Assembly (NCBI GenBank): GCA_002418285.1
Contig: DIDT01000034.1
Coordinates: forward strand, 62,001 to 126,000
Length of the DNA stretch: 64,000 nt
Origin: Phycisphaerales bacterium UBA5793
Lineage (GTDB): Bacteria > Planctomycetota > Phycisphaerae > Phycisphaerales > UBA5793
Direction: 5' to 3'
A program made the translations under genes and the position numbers. Positions 53,948 through 62,634 of this stretch are shown here, piece by piece; position 1 is the first letter of the stretch; every line of letters begins with the position of its first letter. Below the pieces are notes generated by a model. That model worked only from the letters and a program-made list of their open reading frames with translations, was not told where the DNA came from and made no database searches.

Positions 53948-54248
53948 CTAGTTTTCGGCCCCAATAGGGAGGCCAGTGCGGATGGAGCGGAAGCAATTCA
54001 CGGAAAAACAGATTGCGTTTGCGTTGCGGCAGGCTGAAGGGAGCACGCCGGAGAAGGAGATCTGCCGGAATCTGCAGATCAGCGAGCAGACCTTCTACCG
54101 GTGGAAGAAGAAGTACCTGGGCATGGGCACCGCGGAGGTGCGGCGGCTGACGCTGCTCGAAGAAGATAATCGGGAATTGAAGCGTCTGCTGGCGGAGCTT
54201 TCGCTTGACAAGATCATGCTGCAGGACGCGCTGGGAAGAGTCCGCTGA
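53948..54248 (+). mobile_element. IS3-family remnant (left end and orfA only)
   Basis: Starts at the junction with the truncated nuclease gene. Only the left part and orfA remain; no orfB follows. Confidence 0.65.
53982..54248 (+). CDS. IS3-family transposase OrfA (remnant element)
   Basis: 88 residues. HTH_Tnp_1 (ERKQFTEKQIAFALRQAEGSTPEKEICRNLQISEQTFYRWKKKY) plus zipper (RLTLLEEDNRELKRLLAELSLDKIMLQDAL). The last codons differ from intact relatives, showing the breakpoint near 54232. Confidence 0.85.
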   Translation: MERKQFTEKQIAFALRQAEGSTPEKEICRNLQISEQTFYRWKKKYLGMGTAEVRRLTLLEEDNRELKRLLAELSLDKIMLQDALGRVR

Positions 54249-54297
54249 CGCCCGATCTAGCACAATCGCTAAGAACCTCAGCAGCCACCATTTGCGC

Positions 54298-54660
54298 ATG
54301 ACATCGACATGTAGCCACCCCAGTGAAATCACACTTGAGCTGATCGGCGACCTCATCGCCAAGCTGGAAGCCCTTTTGATCACCATGGGAGAATCGGATC
54401 GGAGTCGCCTCCCAGGTCTGAAGAGCAATTCACCACAGCTTAGAAAAGGTGACGGTGTCCAACCAGTCCACATGGCAAGAGCATCCTTCCTGGCCGCAGC
54501 GCTAACTGACAGGCGCACACACCATCAGACGCTCCTGGATCTCCACGTGCTGCACAGCAAGCTGGGTCACTTGATCATGGAGCTTGAAGGGGCGTTGGAA
54601 TTGAATCCGCTTTCGGATGGCCCCAATGAGTCCTCTGAGACGGACTCCTCAAGCCCGTAA
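54298..54660 (+). CDS. hypothetical protein
   Basis: 120 residues from the ATG at 54298. Helical: EITLELIGDLIAKLEALLITMG and RRTHHQTLLDLHVLHSKLGHLIMELEGALEL, ending in an acidic Ser/Glu tail. No ribosome binding site is obvious and no family is recognised. Codon use looks coding-like. Confidence 0.5.
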   Translation: MTSTCSHPSEITLELIGDLIAKLEALLITMGESDRSRLPGLKSNSPQLRKGDGVQPVHMARASFLAAALTDRRTHHQTLLDLHVLHSKLGHLIMELEGALELNPLSDGPNESSETDSSSP

Positions 54661-55122
54661 GGCCGCATCTGTGTGCTTGATTCTCTGTGGCATTTTGCTT
54701 CCGAGGGCACCCGACAAGGATCACGATCTGTGGCCTCCTGTCGACCGGAGTTCGTCAACTGCAGTCGGTACCTCGCAGGGCCCCAATTGGCGCCGCCGCC
54801 GTCAGCTGGTAACCGCTAGGTCGCGGGTTCGAGGTTGATTCGGGGAGTTCGCGGCCCTCGCGCGATCTCGGCGGGGGCCATGTCGTTTTCAGCCCGCCGC
54901 TCCGAACGGCCCCGTTTGGACAGCGTGGCGGCCATTCGGGGCTCTCTGGGTTGTGGAAAGAGCCAGGGGTCTGGCTTGCGCGAATCCCCGGGAAGCCTCG
55001 TTCGATGGTTACCAGCGGTGACCTGAAACTCGCCCCAATGGGCTCCTATCGAGCTCATTGGGGCGCGAGAGCCGGCGTGCGCGTTTTTACACATGCATAT
55101 GCCGGCATACCGTCGATCGAGC
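54661..55122. other. intergenic with tRNA-3'-like fragment and hairpin
   Basis: About 460 bp. GGTAACCGCTAGGTCGCGGG then TTCGAG at about 54809-54834 looks like the 3' half of a tRNA up to the T-loop, but the following bases do not close the T-stem. It may mark an element boundary opposite the tRNA-Leu-like fragment at 48096. The 55029-55069 hairpin is listed separately. Confidence 0.35.
55029..55069 (-). terminator. strong hairpin downstream of the collagen-like gene
   Basis: CTCGCCCCAATGGGCT pairs with AGCTCATTGGGGCGCGAG across a 7-nt loop (one mismatch and one bulge). It starts 54 bp beyond the stop of the minus-strand gene ending at 55123. No U-tract follows, so a factor-assisted terminator or 3' stability element is more likely than a simple intrinsic terminator. 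Confidence 0.45.
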
Positions 55123-57033
55123 CTAGTTGCGTGCAGATTGCTGAAGGTCTGCTACGGCGGATTCAAGCGCTGCAAGTCGATTCTTCAATGTCGCGATTTC
55201 AGCCCGTTGCAGTTCAATCTGAGCGTCTTTCTCTGCCTTGAGTTCGCGCATGGCTTCCACCAATAGTGGGATAATGTGGGAATACGACATTCCCTCAACA
55301 AGCCCGGAACCGTCAGGTTCCCAGGTGACAACTTCGGGGACTACGTTGCCAACTTCCTCGGCAATGAACCCGATGTCACGTGTGCTTTGACTACCAGTAT
55401 CAGGGGTGATGTTTGGCTTGGAAGATCCTGGCAGTAGTTCTGCTTCACTGCGTGCATCCGGTTTCCACTTGAACGAGACGCCATGAAGCTGCATTACGAG
55501 GGCCAATGAGTTTGTGAGAGGCTTTACATCTTCCTTCCAGCGTCGGGATGAGTATTCTTCCCAGCGGTTTGCGAGACCTCGCCCTCCCGTATTGGATGAA
55601 TTCGGGAGCGTGAGGCGATATGTCGGATTCGCTTCCGAAATGCCAACATATCCACCGCTGATCTCCGTACGGACTCGGGCGTAGATGCGCAACTTGTCGT
55701 CTTCATCCTCCTTTAGATAGGCATAGTTGCCGTCACCAAAGTTGATCTGTGCATTGTGCCCGAAGTTGCCGGTTGGGCCAATCACCCTGAAGGTGTCTTC
55801 GCCGCCTGAGACTGTTAGACGATGGCTTGCATTCGATGTGCCAATCCCGACACTGCCGTTGCTGTAGTACGCGATCGAGCCATTGAGTGACCAAGGAATT
55901 CCTGGAGGACCCTGTTGGCCCGTCGATCCTCGCTCGCCCTGAGGTCCTTGCTGTCCCTGGGGCCCTTGGGGCCCCTGCGGACCTTCTGGGCCCTGAGGAC
56001 CTGGCAAGCCCTGCTCCCCTCTCGGACCCGCGGGTCCTTCCGGTCCTGCCGGCCCTTCGGGTCCCTGAGGTCCCTCTGGTCCGGGAGGACCTTGCTCCCC
56101 GCGCGCCCCCTCCGGCCACGCCGACACCTGCATAGTGCCATCGGGAAACTGGATGCCGTCTGTTCCAGGGATCCCGGCGAGGTGAAGAAGTTGCTCTGGA
56201 TTCAAAGTGCCAATACCAAGACGTCCGTTCTTCTTCAATGCAAGGGCCGCTCCGTCACCGAACATACGGACGATGTCCCTGTTCGCAGTTTGTCGAACTA
56301 CGAGCTTCGCTGCAGGGGTCTGATCACCAACACCGACATTGCCCTCGAAGTAGCTCCGGCCCCCCTCCGCGAACACCGAATATCCGATGGAAGAGCCACT
56401 GCGGGCGTGGACCGCACGACCGGCGTCACTGCGAATCTCGCCGAGAACGCCCGTTGTCTCGCCAGAGTCTGCGAGTGCCCGTCCGTAAACTCCCGTTCCC
56501 GCATCACTCAGGACATTGCCGACTACGCCGATAGTGGTTCCGCTGATCGCGGAGGAATGGCCGATGATGCACCGTGCGCCAATGCCATCCGACTGCACCA
56601 CGGTAGGTTGATTGGAATGGGAGAATACGTGCAAGTCAAATGAAGGCGTTGCAGTGCCGATTCCGACGTTCCCCCCTAAGAAGTAGATGTCGGGGCATTG
56701 ATCGTACTGCCAATCGCATCCCAGGGCGATTTGGCCGCCGAACTCGGGAGTCTTACCCTGACTTTCGAGATCAGTAGTCCCGTGGATGCTCTCGTAATAG
56801 CCCTGCCCAGCTAAGCGAATATTGACCAGGCTAACTCCGTACATAGAACAGTGATTGAGCAACGCTTGGCCGGGAAGAGCGTCCAGAGATGACTCTGGCC
56901 TCCCTGCGCCGGCGAGCGATGTTGGGATGAGCATGGCAGCCAGGATCGATGTAGCTGCCCTACGGCCCGCTCTCTGCATCCCCGCCCGTCGACGTGAATA
57001 GTGTTCCCATGTGTCAGCAGATCGGTGGTTCAT
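55123..57033 (-). CDS. exported collagen-like protein with C-terminal S74 intramolecular chaperone
   Basis: 636 residues from the ATG at 57033 (AAGGA 8 nt upstream). Signal peptide ATSILAAMLIPTSLAGAG. The long beta-rich stalk repeats GNVGIGTATP-like turns (about 130-310), as in phage tail-fibre and adhesin stalks. About 23 Gly-X-Y triplets (GEQGPPGPEGPQGPEGPAGP and on) lie at about residues 308-378. The C-terminus is peptidase S74: SSRRWKEDVKPL and RDIGFIAEEVGNVVPEVV, then a trimeric coiled coil. It should trimerise, then self-cleave. Surface display is inferred. Confidence 0.87.
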   Translation of the reverse strand: MNHRSADTWEHYSRRRAGMQRAGRRAATSILAAMLIPTSLAGAGRPESSLDALPGQALLNHCSMYGVSLVNIRLAGQGYYESIHGTTDLESQGKTPEFGGQIALGCDWQYDQCPDIYFLGGNVGIGTATPSFDLHVFSHSNQPTVVQSDGIGARCIIGHSSAISGTTIGVVGNVLSDAGTGVYGRALADSGETTGVLGEIRSDAGRAVHARSGSSIGYSVFAEGGRSYFEGNVGVGDQTPAAKLVVRQTANRDIVRMFGDGAALALKKNGRLGIGTLNPEQLLHLAGIPGTDGIQFPDGTMQVSAWPEGARGEQGPPGPEGPQGPEGPAGPEGPAGPRGEQGLPGPQGPEGPQGPQGPQGQQGPQGERGSTGQQGPPGIPWSLNGSIAYYSNGSVGIGTSNASHRLTVSGGEDTFRVIGPTGNFGHNAQINFGDGNYAYLKEDEDDKLRIYARVRTEISGGYVGISEANPTYRLTLPNSSNTGGRGLANRWEEYSSRRWKEDVKPLTNSLALVMQLHGVSFKWKPDARSEAELLPGSSKPNITPDTGSQSTRDIGFIAEEVGNVVPEVVTWEPDGSGLVEGMSYSHIIPLLVEAMRELKAEKDAQIELQRAEIATLKNRLAALESAVADLQQSARN

Positions 57034-57219
57034 TGTGTATTTCCTTGGAATGGATTCCAGTGCTTCCAGGTCGTTCGCGAGTACCGAAGTGTCTTGCAGG
57101 TGCTCTACCGTGACTTCTCCTTTTCTAGATTCGCAGAGTTGAGTAGGCCGTCCGTATACGATTAGATACACATACGGATCCCTCTTGTCGCCCTCCTCCC
57201 CCGCAGAGGCAAGCGAAGA
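57034..57219. other. divergent intergenic region with operator
   Basis: 186 bp between the collagen-like gene (minus) and the XRE-methyltransferase gene (plus). It holds the 57151-57178 inverted repeat and, possibly, TTGAGT (57139) with a weak TTAGAT (57162) 17 bp downstream for the plus strand. Confidence 0.4.
57151..57178. promoter_or_regulatory. inverted-repeat operator upstream of the XRE-methyltransferase gene
   Basis: TCCGTAT, 14 nt, then ATACGGA: a perfect 7-bp palindrome with centres 21 bp apart (two helical turns), ending 42 bp before the start at 57220. It fits an HTH dimer site, so autoregulation by the XRE domain is likely but inferred. Confidence 0.5.
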
Positions 57220-58638
57220 ATGGCGAAGACAGGCGCAGGCTTTGTTGACATCACGGCGGAGCTTAGGTCCCGTTTGATTAAGCTGCGTCAAGGAACCGGA
57301 ATGACCAGATGCCAGCTTGCCGCTCGCTCGCTCGTCTCGGAACGAACGATCCAGTTAATCGAACATGGTGATCGAGACAAGTGCCAAGAACGTACGATTC
57401 TGAAAATCGCGAAGGGTCTCGACATCTCGTTTCAAGCACTTGTTGATGTACCCCGAGCGCGCGAGCCGATTCACCAATCGACCGCTTGGGCTTTCTCCGA
57501 CCTCAAGACTGTGGCCCAGAGAATTGACGGTTTCATTCTCGAAAGCCTGCGTGATCATCGAAGCGGAGACCCCGACCTGTTGGTAAGGACTCACGCGGAC
57601 CTCCTCTTTGCGCGACTCGGCAAGCAGGGGATCAGCCTTGGCGACCTCCACAGGCAGCTCAATGAGCCTCAACTGGTGAGAACACTGGCGCAGTCGATGC
57701 CGGCAGCGGGCCTGAAGATTGAGGTAGAGTCGAAGTTTCGTGAGTTGAGCCTATCCGCGGGCAGCGCCTCAATTCGCGTGGACAATCCAACTCTTCTCTG
57801 GGATTGCCATTGCCTGACTCCTCGCTCTACCTCAACGGTGGCTGATTGTCCTATCCACTCCCACCCAGAGGGAAAACTGATAACCAAGGTGTTCTCAACG
57901 GGGCTTGTCGAAATCGTCTGGCGCGGCCTGCGCTTCGTTTGGTATCGAACGGCACCGCTCTGGCCCCCTTCCGTGGACAGTTTCGCACTCGTAAATGACC
58001 TGCTCGACGCTGGCATCCTGCAGGCAGATACAGAGTCTGTACTCGATCTTGGTTCAGGAACAGGGTTCATTGGGACCGCCGTTGCCAGTCTCAACTCAAA
58101 AGTGCGCCACGTCACGTTCGGGGATTGGTTGCTGTCCCCAGCGCTCTTCTCTGCAGTCAATTGGATACGAAATGCGGATCGATTTGCAGCGAACTCATTC
58201 AGAGCGCGCATCGGCATGTGGACGGATTGGCTTCCCCTTGACTCGGATCCAGTGCGAACTCATGCCCTTGTCATTTGCAACCCCCCTTATCTTCCTATAC
58301 TCAAAGGCTGTGAAGATCTTGGTCGGCAATCGCCGGTTGTTGGCACCGATCTGCTCGAACGACTCATCTCAAACGCGAACTCACTTGGGTCCCGAGTCAT
58401 TCTCCAATTCTCTAATCTCGCTAACTTGGAGGCCGCCACCGCCGCGGTGCGTGGCGGAGTCGGACTCGAACCGCTGGGGGATGAGCGTCGTGTGCCGTTC
58501 CGTGTGGCTGCAGTGTGGGAGGACGGCGAATACCTGCAACGACTCATCGAGGAGCGCGGGTTGGAGTACTGTCCCAGTGCACGTCATCCGTTCTGGCACA
58601 GAATCAGAACGTATGAAGTGGTAGCACAGGGCCACTAG
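57220..58638 (+). CDS. XRE helix-turn-helix - methyltransferase fusion protein
   Basis: 472 residues. Residues 12-68 are an HTH_3/XRE domain: ELRSRLIKLRQGTGMTRCQLAARSLVSERTIQLIEHG. A middle helical part (about 85-190) is unassigned. Residues about 260-460 are a Rossmann methyltransferase with VLDLGSGTGFIGTAVA (motif I, about 273) and VICNPPYLPIL (motif IV NPPY, about 353-358), the PrmC/N6-adenine type. No target-recognition domain is seen. Could methylate DNA or a protein and repress its own gene. Confidence 0.85.
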   Translation: MAKTGAGFVDITAELRSRLIKLRQGTGMTRCQLAARSLVSERTIQLIEHGDRDKCQERTILKIAKGLDISFQALVDVPRAREPIHQSTAWAFSDLKTVAQRIDGFILESLRDHRSGDPDLLVRTHADLLFARLGKQGISLGDLHRQLNEPQLVRTLAQSMPAAGLKIEVESKFRELSLSAGSASIRVDNPTLLWDCHCLTPRSTSTVADCPIHSHPEGKLITKVFSTGLVEIVWRGLRFVWYRTAPLWPPSVDSFALVNDLLDAGILQADTESVLDLGSGTGFIGTAVASLNSKVRHVTFGDWLLSPALFSAVNWIRNADRFAANSFRARIGMWTDWLPLDSDPVRTHALVICNPPYLPILKGCEDLGRQSPVVGTDLLERLISNANSLGSRVILQFSNLANLEAATAAVRGGVGLEPLGDERRVPFRVAAVWEDGEYLQRLIEERGLEYCPSARHPFWHRIRTYEVVAQGH

Positions 58639-58746
58639 AGCGCGTTTTGCCAATGCGTGGCGCGTTCGGTGCATGTTCGGTGGCGCGAAGTGTTGGATGC
58701 GACTACACACCTCTCTGACTCGTGGATTGAGTCCGGAAGGAGCATG

Positions 58747-58985
58747 GATGGCTGCTCCCCATTCACAGGATCTGCGCCATCGCGTGCTCGCGGAGTACGA
58801 CGGCGGTAGTTCGCCAACGTGTTCAGCGTGAGCCCGGCGTGGGCGAGACGCCTCAGCAGCGACGCAACGAGACGAGCGAAACCACGTCGCGACGCATGGG
58901 AAGTCCCCGGCGTCTAAAAGGTCGATCACGAGCAGCTCCGTCAATTCGTCACGACCCATCCCGATGCCACGCTGGCGGAGTCGCG
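58747..58985 (+). pseudogene. IS630-family transposase N-terminal relic, multiply frameshifted
   Basis: ATG at 58747: MAAPHSQDLRHRVLAEYDGG (IS630 start), then frame change to NVFSVSPAWARRL (HTH), another to RRNETSETTSRRMGSPRRL, and another to VDHEQLRQFVTTHPDATLAE. All are parts of the IS630 HTH/linker region. The DDE half is missing. Its 3' end lies under the antisense tail of the ASCH gene. Confidence 0.7.
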
Positions 58986-59321
58986 CGGATTGCTCGGCGT
59001 GTCGTGCGCGCTTTCGACGAGGTGCCACTGCCACCAGCCGTCTTTGTAGATGCAGTCGCAGATGACAGCCGAGCCGACGAGCACGCCGGTGGGGAGGTCG
59101 CCCTCGCCCAACGCGCCGTCCGTCATTCCCGCGGAGGCGGGAATCCAGTCCTTCCCGTCCGGGTCCTGAGTCGCATGCTCGGGGAATCCCGCCCAGGTCT
59201 TGCTGGCGTAGATCGCGAAGCGCTGGCCGATCTTCCGCGTCGGCTGGGAGCGGTTCTCAATCGTCTTGACCCCGCGCAGGATCAATTCGGCATAAGGTTG
59301 GCGGATCGACAGGGCGAGCAT
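58941..59321 (-). CDS. ASCH domain protein with IS-derived C-terminus and internal palindrome
   Basis: 126 residues from the ATG at 59321. MLALSIRQPYAELILRGVKTIENRS is the classic ASCH RNA-binding start, and IYKDGWWQWHL is the conserved later strand. The normal Phe-rich end is absent. The last 15-20 residues (NPRDSASVASGWVVTN) are antisense of an IS630 relic. A palindrome insertion codes the segment DWIPASAGMT in the middle. The fold may be incomplete, so the gene may be decaying. Confidence 0.7.
   Translation of the reverse strand: MLALSIRQPYAELILRGVKTIENRSQPTRKIGQRFAIYASKTWAGFPEHATQDPDGKDWIPASAGMTDGALGEGDLPTGVLVGSAVICDCIYKDGWWQWHLVESAHDTPSNPRDSASVASGWVVTN
59122..59148. repeat. ATTCCCGC/GCGGGAAT palindromic repeat inside the ASCH gene
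   Basis: GTCATTCCCGCGGAGGCGGG followed by AATCCAG, with an 8-bp stem (59125-59144). This is the widespread GTCATTCCCGC...GCGGGAATCCAG palindromic repeat seen in many bacterial genomes; here it is inserted in frame. Confidence 0.7.
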
Positions 59322-59563
59322 GTGATCCCTATCGGCCCGATGTGGTCGTCTCTCCTGTCGGCGCTCTCGTGCCCGCCGTCCATCGCAAATCGCTGCCTCG
59401 TTTGTTGAAAGGCTGCGTGCCACATGCGCGATTCCTATCGGGACGCGCAAGACCTGCCGGAAGACACGCAGACCCCGGAACGCGTACCATCTCCAACGGC
59501 CGCGTGGCCGGAAGCCCGACCACGCTCGCTAGGCGTATCCCCCGCTGAATTGGGTGAACCATC

Positions 59564-62005
59564 ATGCAAATCGACTATCGCACTGAGGCGTTCGCCACAC
59601 TCAGGCAAGACAAGATGAGCCTCGAATGCGAGTGTTGGACGGAAGCGGACACACGATCAAAACTGATCGATCACCTTTTTCTGGGCTGTCTGGGCTGGAA
59701 GGAGCCAGATGTGCGCCGGGAAGTCGCGGACGCGGGCAATCGGCTCGACTACGAGTTTTCTCTGGTGCTTCCCACGATGGTCGTGGAGGCAAAAAAAGCG
59801 GCCACGGACTTCCCTATGCTGTCCCTTAAGCCGGCATCAAAGATCCAGCTTCGAAAGCTCATGAGTGCAAATCCAACGCTCGGACCATATCTTAAGCAGG
59901 TGGCCGGGTATTGCCACCTACGCTCGATGCCGTTCGCGGTCTTGACAAATGGCATCTCTATCATCGCTTTCCTCGGCAAGCGCGACGATCGCATTCCATT
60001 ATGGAATGGCGACGCCATCGTGATCCCCAGCATCTTCGCAGAGGAACTCGACTTTCAGACACTACACGAGTTGCTCTCACGGGAGGCGGTTTCCGATGGG
60101 CGACTGAATCGCGAGCTCTGTGCAGCACGGCCCGACACTTCAGCGCGATCGATTCTGTCAGGATACGTGCATCCAGACGCCACAGTGGACAAGAACCCTC
60201 TATCAACCGCGCTGGAGCCGATTCTCTCCGCGCTCTTTACTGACCTGTTGGACGAGGACTCACCCGAGATCTTGCAGCATTGCTATGTCAAGCCTGGTGA
60301 AGCACGGCTAAGGGATGAATACCTGGAATATCCGCTTCTCGACAAGCCACCAGTGCAGGCGCTGGAGACGGTGGATGTTGACAGCAGAAACGCCTTCACG
60401 CGGTTTGGATCTGAAGTCAACCAGTACCTTTCCGCAGGTGCTTCGGCAAAGACTATTCTGGTAATCGGGGATGTTGGGGTTGGCAAGACGATGTTTCTGC
60501 GCCGATTCTTCTCACCAACATGTAATCCAGGAGGAATCCCTGAGCAAGCGTTGCACTTTTTCATCGATTTTCGTGCCGCGGAAACAAACGCCGCCGAGGT
60601 ATCCGCTTTCGTTTGGGATCGCTTGTTCGAGCAGCTCATGGCGCTCGACGAGAATGGTACAGTCGATCTTTCCTCTCCCGAAGCGCTACAGCAGGTTTTT
60701 CGACAAGACGTGCGGCGGTTTGAACGTCGAGCGCGCCTGCTTGGGAGAGACGAAGGCGAGTACAACAAGCAGCTATTTGCGCAACTGCAGCAACTAGTAC
60801 AAGACCGCTGTCGGTATGTTCAGCAGTGCTTCCTGTATCTCCGGACGATGACGAAGCACGGCGTGTGCATTGTCCTCGACAACGCAGATCATCACGGTGA
60901 GGAGTTGCAACGGGTAGTGTATTTGACGGCGAAGCGTCTGCAAGTCGATTTGCACTGCCTGGTTCTGGTATCACTCCAAGAATCGTGGTTTTGGCATTTT
61001 AAAGACCGACAAGGACCGCTCGCAGCATACCAGGATACGGTATTCCACATTCCGGCCCCGCGCATGAAAGATGTGCTGCATCGGCGGCTGGAGTATGCGA
61101 TAGAGCGGCTGCCCGAAGTTCTTCCTCGACAACTCCAGATTGACTTTGGCAACAACATAGTGCTTGAGCCAAAGCAACTCTCCTACTTCTTGGAGAGCTG
61201 CAAGGCGGCTTTTTTCACCACCGATGACACCGCGATCTGCTATGAGTGCCTCGCGAACGGTAACGTTCGCCGCGGACTGGATCTGTTTTGCCGGTTCGTT
61301 CGGTCGGGGCACACGACGGTTAGCTCCTATTTGTCTACGGTGGTGCTGACCCAAACCCCCGCCATAAAGCGGGCGGAACTTATTACATCCATCGCGAGAG
61401 GCGAGTTCTTGTACTACTCCGGAACGCGCTCGCCAATTCCTAATGTGTTTACACAGTGCCGGCCAATCGTGCCCGGACGGTATCCTCGATTCGCGACCGT
61501 GTTCGTTCTCCAACTGCTCGCCTCGCGCGTTAGGGACATCGTCACTGCAGTTGGCCGAGGTTTTGTTGATCGCCCAACAATCGCGCACCTGACCGAGCGA
61601 CTGGGAATCAGCGCGGAGGCACACGCGGCTATCTTGGATGCGATGATCGCTTCTGGTCTAGCCGTTCCCAATACCACGTCTCCGCTGCGTCCAACTGAGT
61701 CCCAGTTTCTCCGGATATCCGCAATGGGCTTGTACCTGTTGCGCAACCTGCTCACGGACAAAGCCTATCTAGAGGGAGTCATGCTGGATACGCCGATTGT
61801 TGACGACGCGACTCGAAACTTGATCTCGAGGCATTACGAGGAAGGCGCAGAACCTATCTCGCCGAAGGAGCGGGATCAGGACATCCTCGCGTTTGTCTCC
61901 GAACTCGACCGGTTGGAGAAAGCAGAATCTGAGCGCATCAGGGAGGAAGTGTTTATTCAAGAAGCGCCCACCATCGCGAATCGATTTGATTCTGCTTCGG
62001 GTTGA
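59564..62005 (+). CDS. nuclease-P-loop (STAND-like) NTPase, candidate anti-phage protein
   Basis: 813 residues. The N-terminus is a type I R-subunit-like nuclease: EADTRSKLIDHLFLGCLGW (Glu), AGNRLDYEFSL (Asp) and MVVEAKKAA (E-x-K). A P-loop follows, LVIGDVGVGKTMFLRRF (about 298-314), with Walker B GVCIVLDNADHHG (about 433) and a helical region typical of STAND/AAA+ sensors. The C-terminal wHTH-like segment includes ATVFVLQLLASRVRD and LTERLGISAEAHAAILDAMI. Resembles Avs-type or other nuclease-STAND immunity proteins. Stand-alone gene. Confidence 0.82.
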   Translation: MQIDYRTEAFATLRQDKMSLECECWTEADTRSKLIDHLFLGCLGWKEPDVRREVADAGNRLDYEFSLVLPTMVVEAKKAATDFPMLSLKPASKIQLRKLMSANPTLGPYLKQVAGYCHLRSMPFAVLTNGISIIAFLGKRDDRIPLWNGDAIVIPSIFAEELDFQTLHELLSREAVSDGRLNRELCAARPDTSARSILSGYVHPDATVDKNPLSTALEPILSALFTDLLDEDSPEILQHCYVKPGEARLRDEYLEYPLLDKPPVQALETVDVDSRNAFTRFGSEVNQYLSAGASAKTILVIGDVGVGKTMFLRRFFSPTCNPGGIPEQALHFFIDFRAAETNAAEVSAFVWDRLFEQLMALDENGTVDLSSPEALQQVFRQDVRRFERRARLLGRDEGEYNKQLFAQLQQLVQDRCRYVQQCFLYLRTMTKHGVCIVLDNADHHGEELQRVVYLTAKRLQVDLHCLVLVSLQESWFWHFKDRQGPLAAYQDTVFHIPAPRMKDVLHRRLEYAIERLPEVLPRQLQIDFGNNIVLEPKQLSYFLESCKAAFFTTDDTAICYECLANGNVRRGLDLFCRFVRSGHTTVSSYLSTVVLTQTPAIKRAELITSIARGEFLYYSGTRSPIPNVFTQCRPIVPGRYPRFATVFVLQLLASRVRDIVTAVGRGFVDRPTIAHLTERLGISAEAHAAILDAMIASGLAVPNTTSPLRPTESQFLRISAMGLYLLRNLLTDKAYLEGVMLDTPIVDDATRNLISRHYEEGAEPISPKERDQDILAFVSELDRLEKAESERIREEVFIQEAPTIANRFDSASG

Positions 62006-62634
62006 GCTGGTTCGCCCAGAAGACGGCGGCTGGAGTGGTGGCCACGCAGTCGGCGACTCAGGACGGAGCTAGGCGAGCCTTGGACGGGCTACGTGAACCA
62101 CAACGTCGATCTGAACGGAGTCGTTGAAGTACGAGAAGGCCGTATTTGTCATTTGACACTCCAAATCTGCGCCGAAGCCGCTGACTCATCGAAACACGTC
62201 CTTATTCGTCACGGGAGCCCCTAACTGGTCCCCGGAGCCGCTAACTCTGCGAGTTACGCTCTAACTCGTCGAGTAAGCCTCTAACTCTGCGAATTAGCGT
62301 CTAACTGTGCGAATAAGGATCTTATTCGCACGGGGAGGAGCGGTTTTGGGCGCTGTGTGAACGTTTTTTGCTCAATCACCCGATCGGGCTGGATACATCC
62401 AACTCATGCGCCGACACATGGGTTGGGCCACGAGGTCCGACAAGAAGCGCGACACACGAGTCCAGGACAGGCTCTTGACGCGATCAGTGGGTACGACCCG
62501 GCCGAACGACGATGAGCGATTCAGTTCGCAGACCATCAGTCAGGCCTTAGCAGATCCCGCAGACGATCACGCCATTGCAGAATGCCAACGACCACGAGCA
62601 CCGTGCACGAGCCGATCTGAGAACGCAGACTCGA
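62006..62634. other. intergenic region holding the repeat array
   Basis: About 630 bp between two convergent genes. Apart from the 20-bp repeat array nothing is supported; the 82-codon frame at 62406 is low quality. Confidence 0.5.
62141..62340. repeat. 20-bp-period tandem repeat array with internal palindromes
   Basis: At least eight 20-bp units in exact register from 62181 to 62340, most starting CTAACTC or CTTATTC. Clearest units are at 62241, 62261, 62281 and 62301. Many contain TAACTC-N3-GAGTTA-type palindromes. Units at 62161 and 62141 are weaker. It lies between the STAND-type gene and the 3' end of the recombinase gene. Iteron, integrase-arm or protein-array binding site are possible. 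Confidence 0.8.

Noticed and set aside
53880..54518. 212-codon minus-strand frame over the IS3 remnant
   Set aside because: Antisense of OrfA, which has clear HTH and zipper features on the plus strand.
62181..62340. CRISPR array
   Set aside because: The 20-bp units are contiguous with no unique spacers, and no cas genes are present.
62181..62340. Integron attC sites
   Set aside because: CTAAC/GTTA pairs occur but the core GTTRRRY/RYYYAAC consensus and stem layout do not fit, and the adjacent recombinase is not IntI-like.
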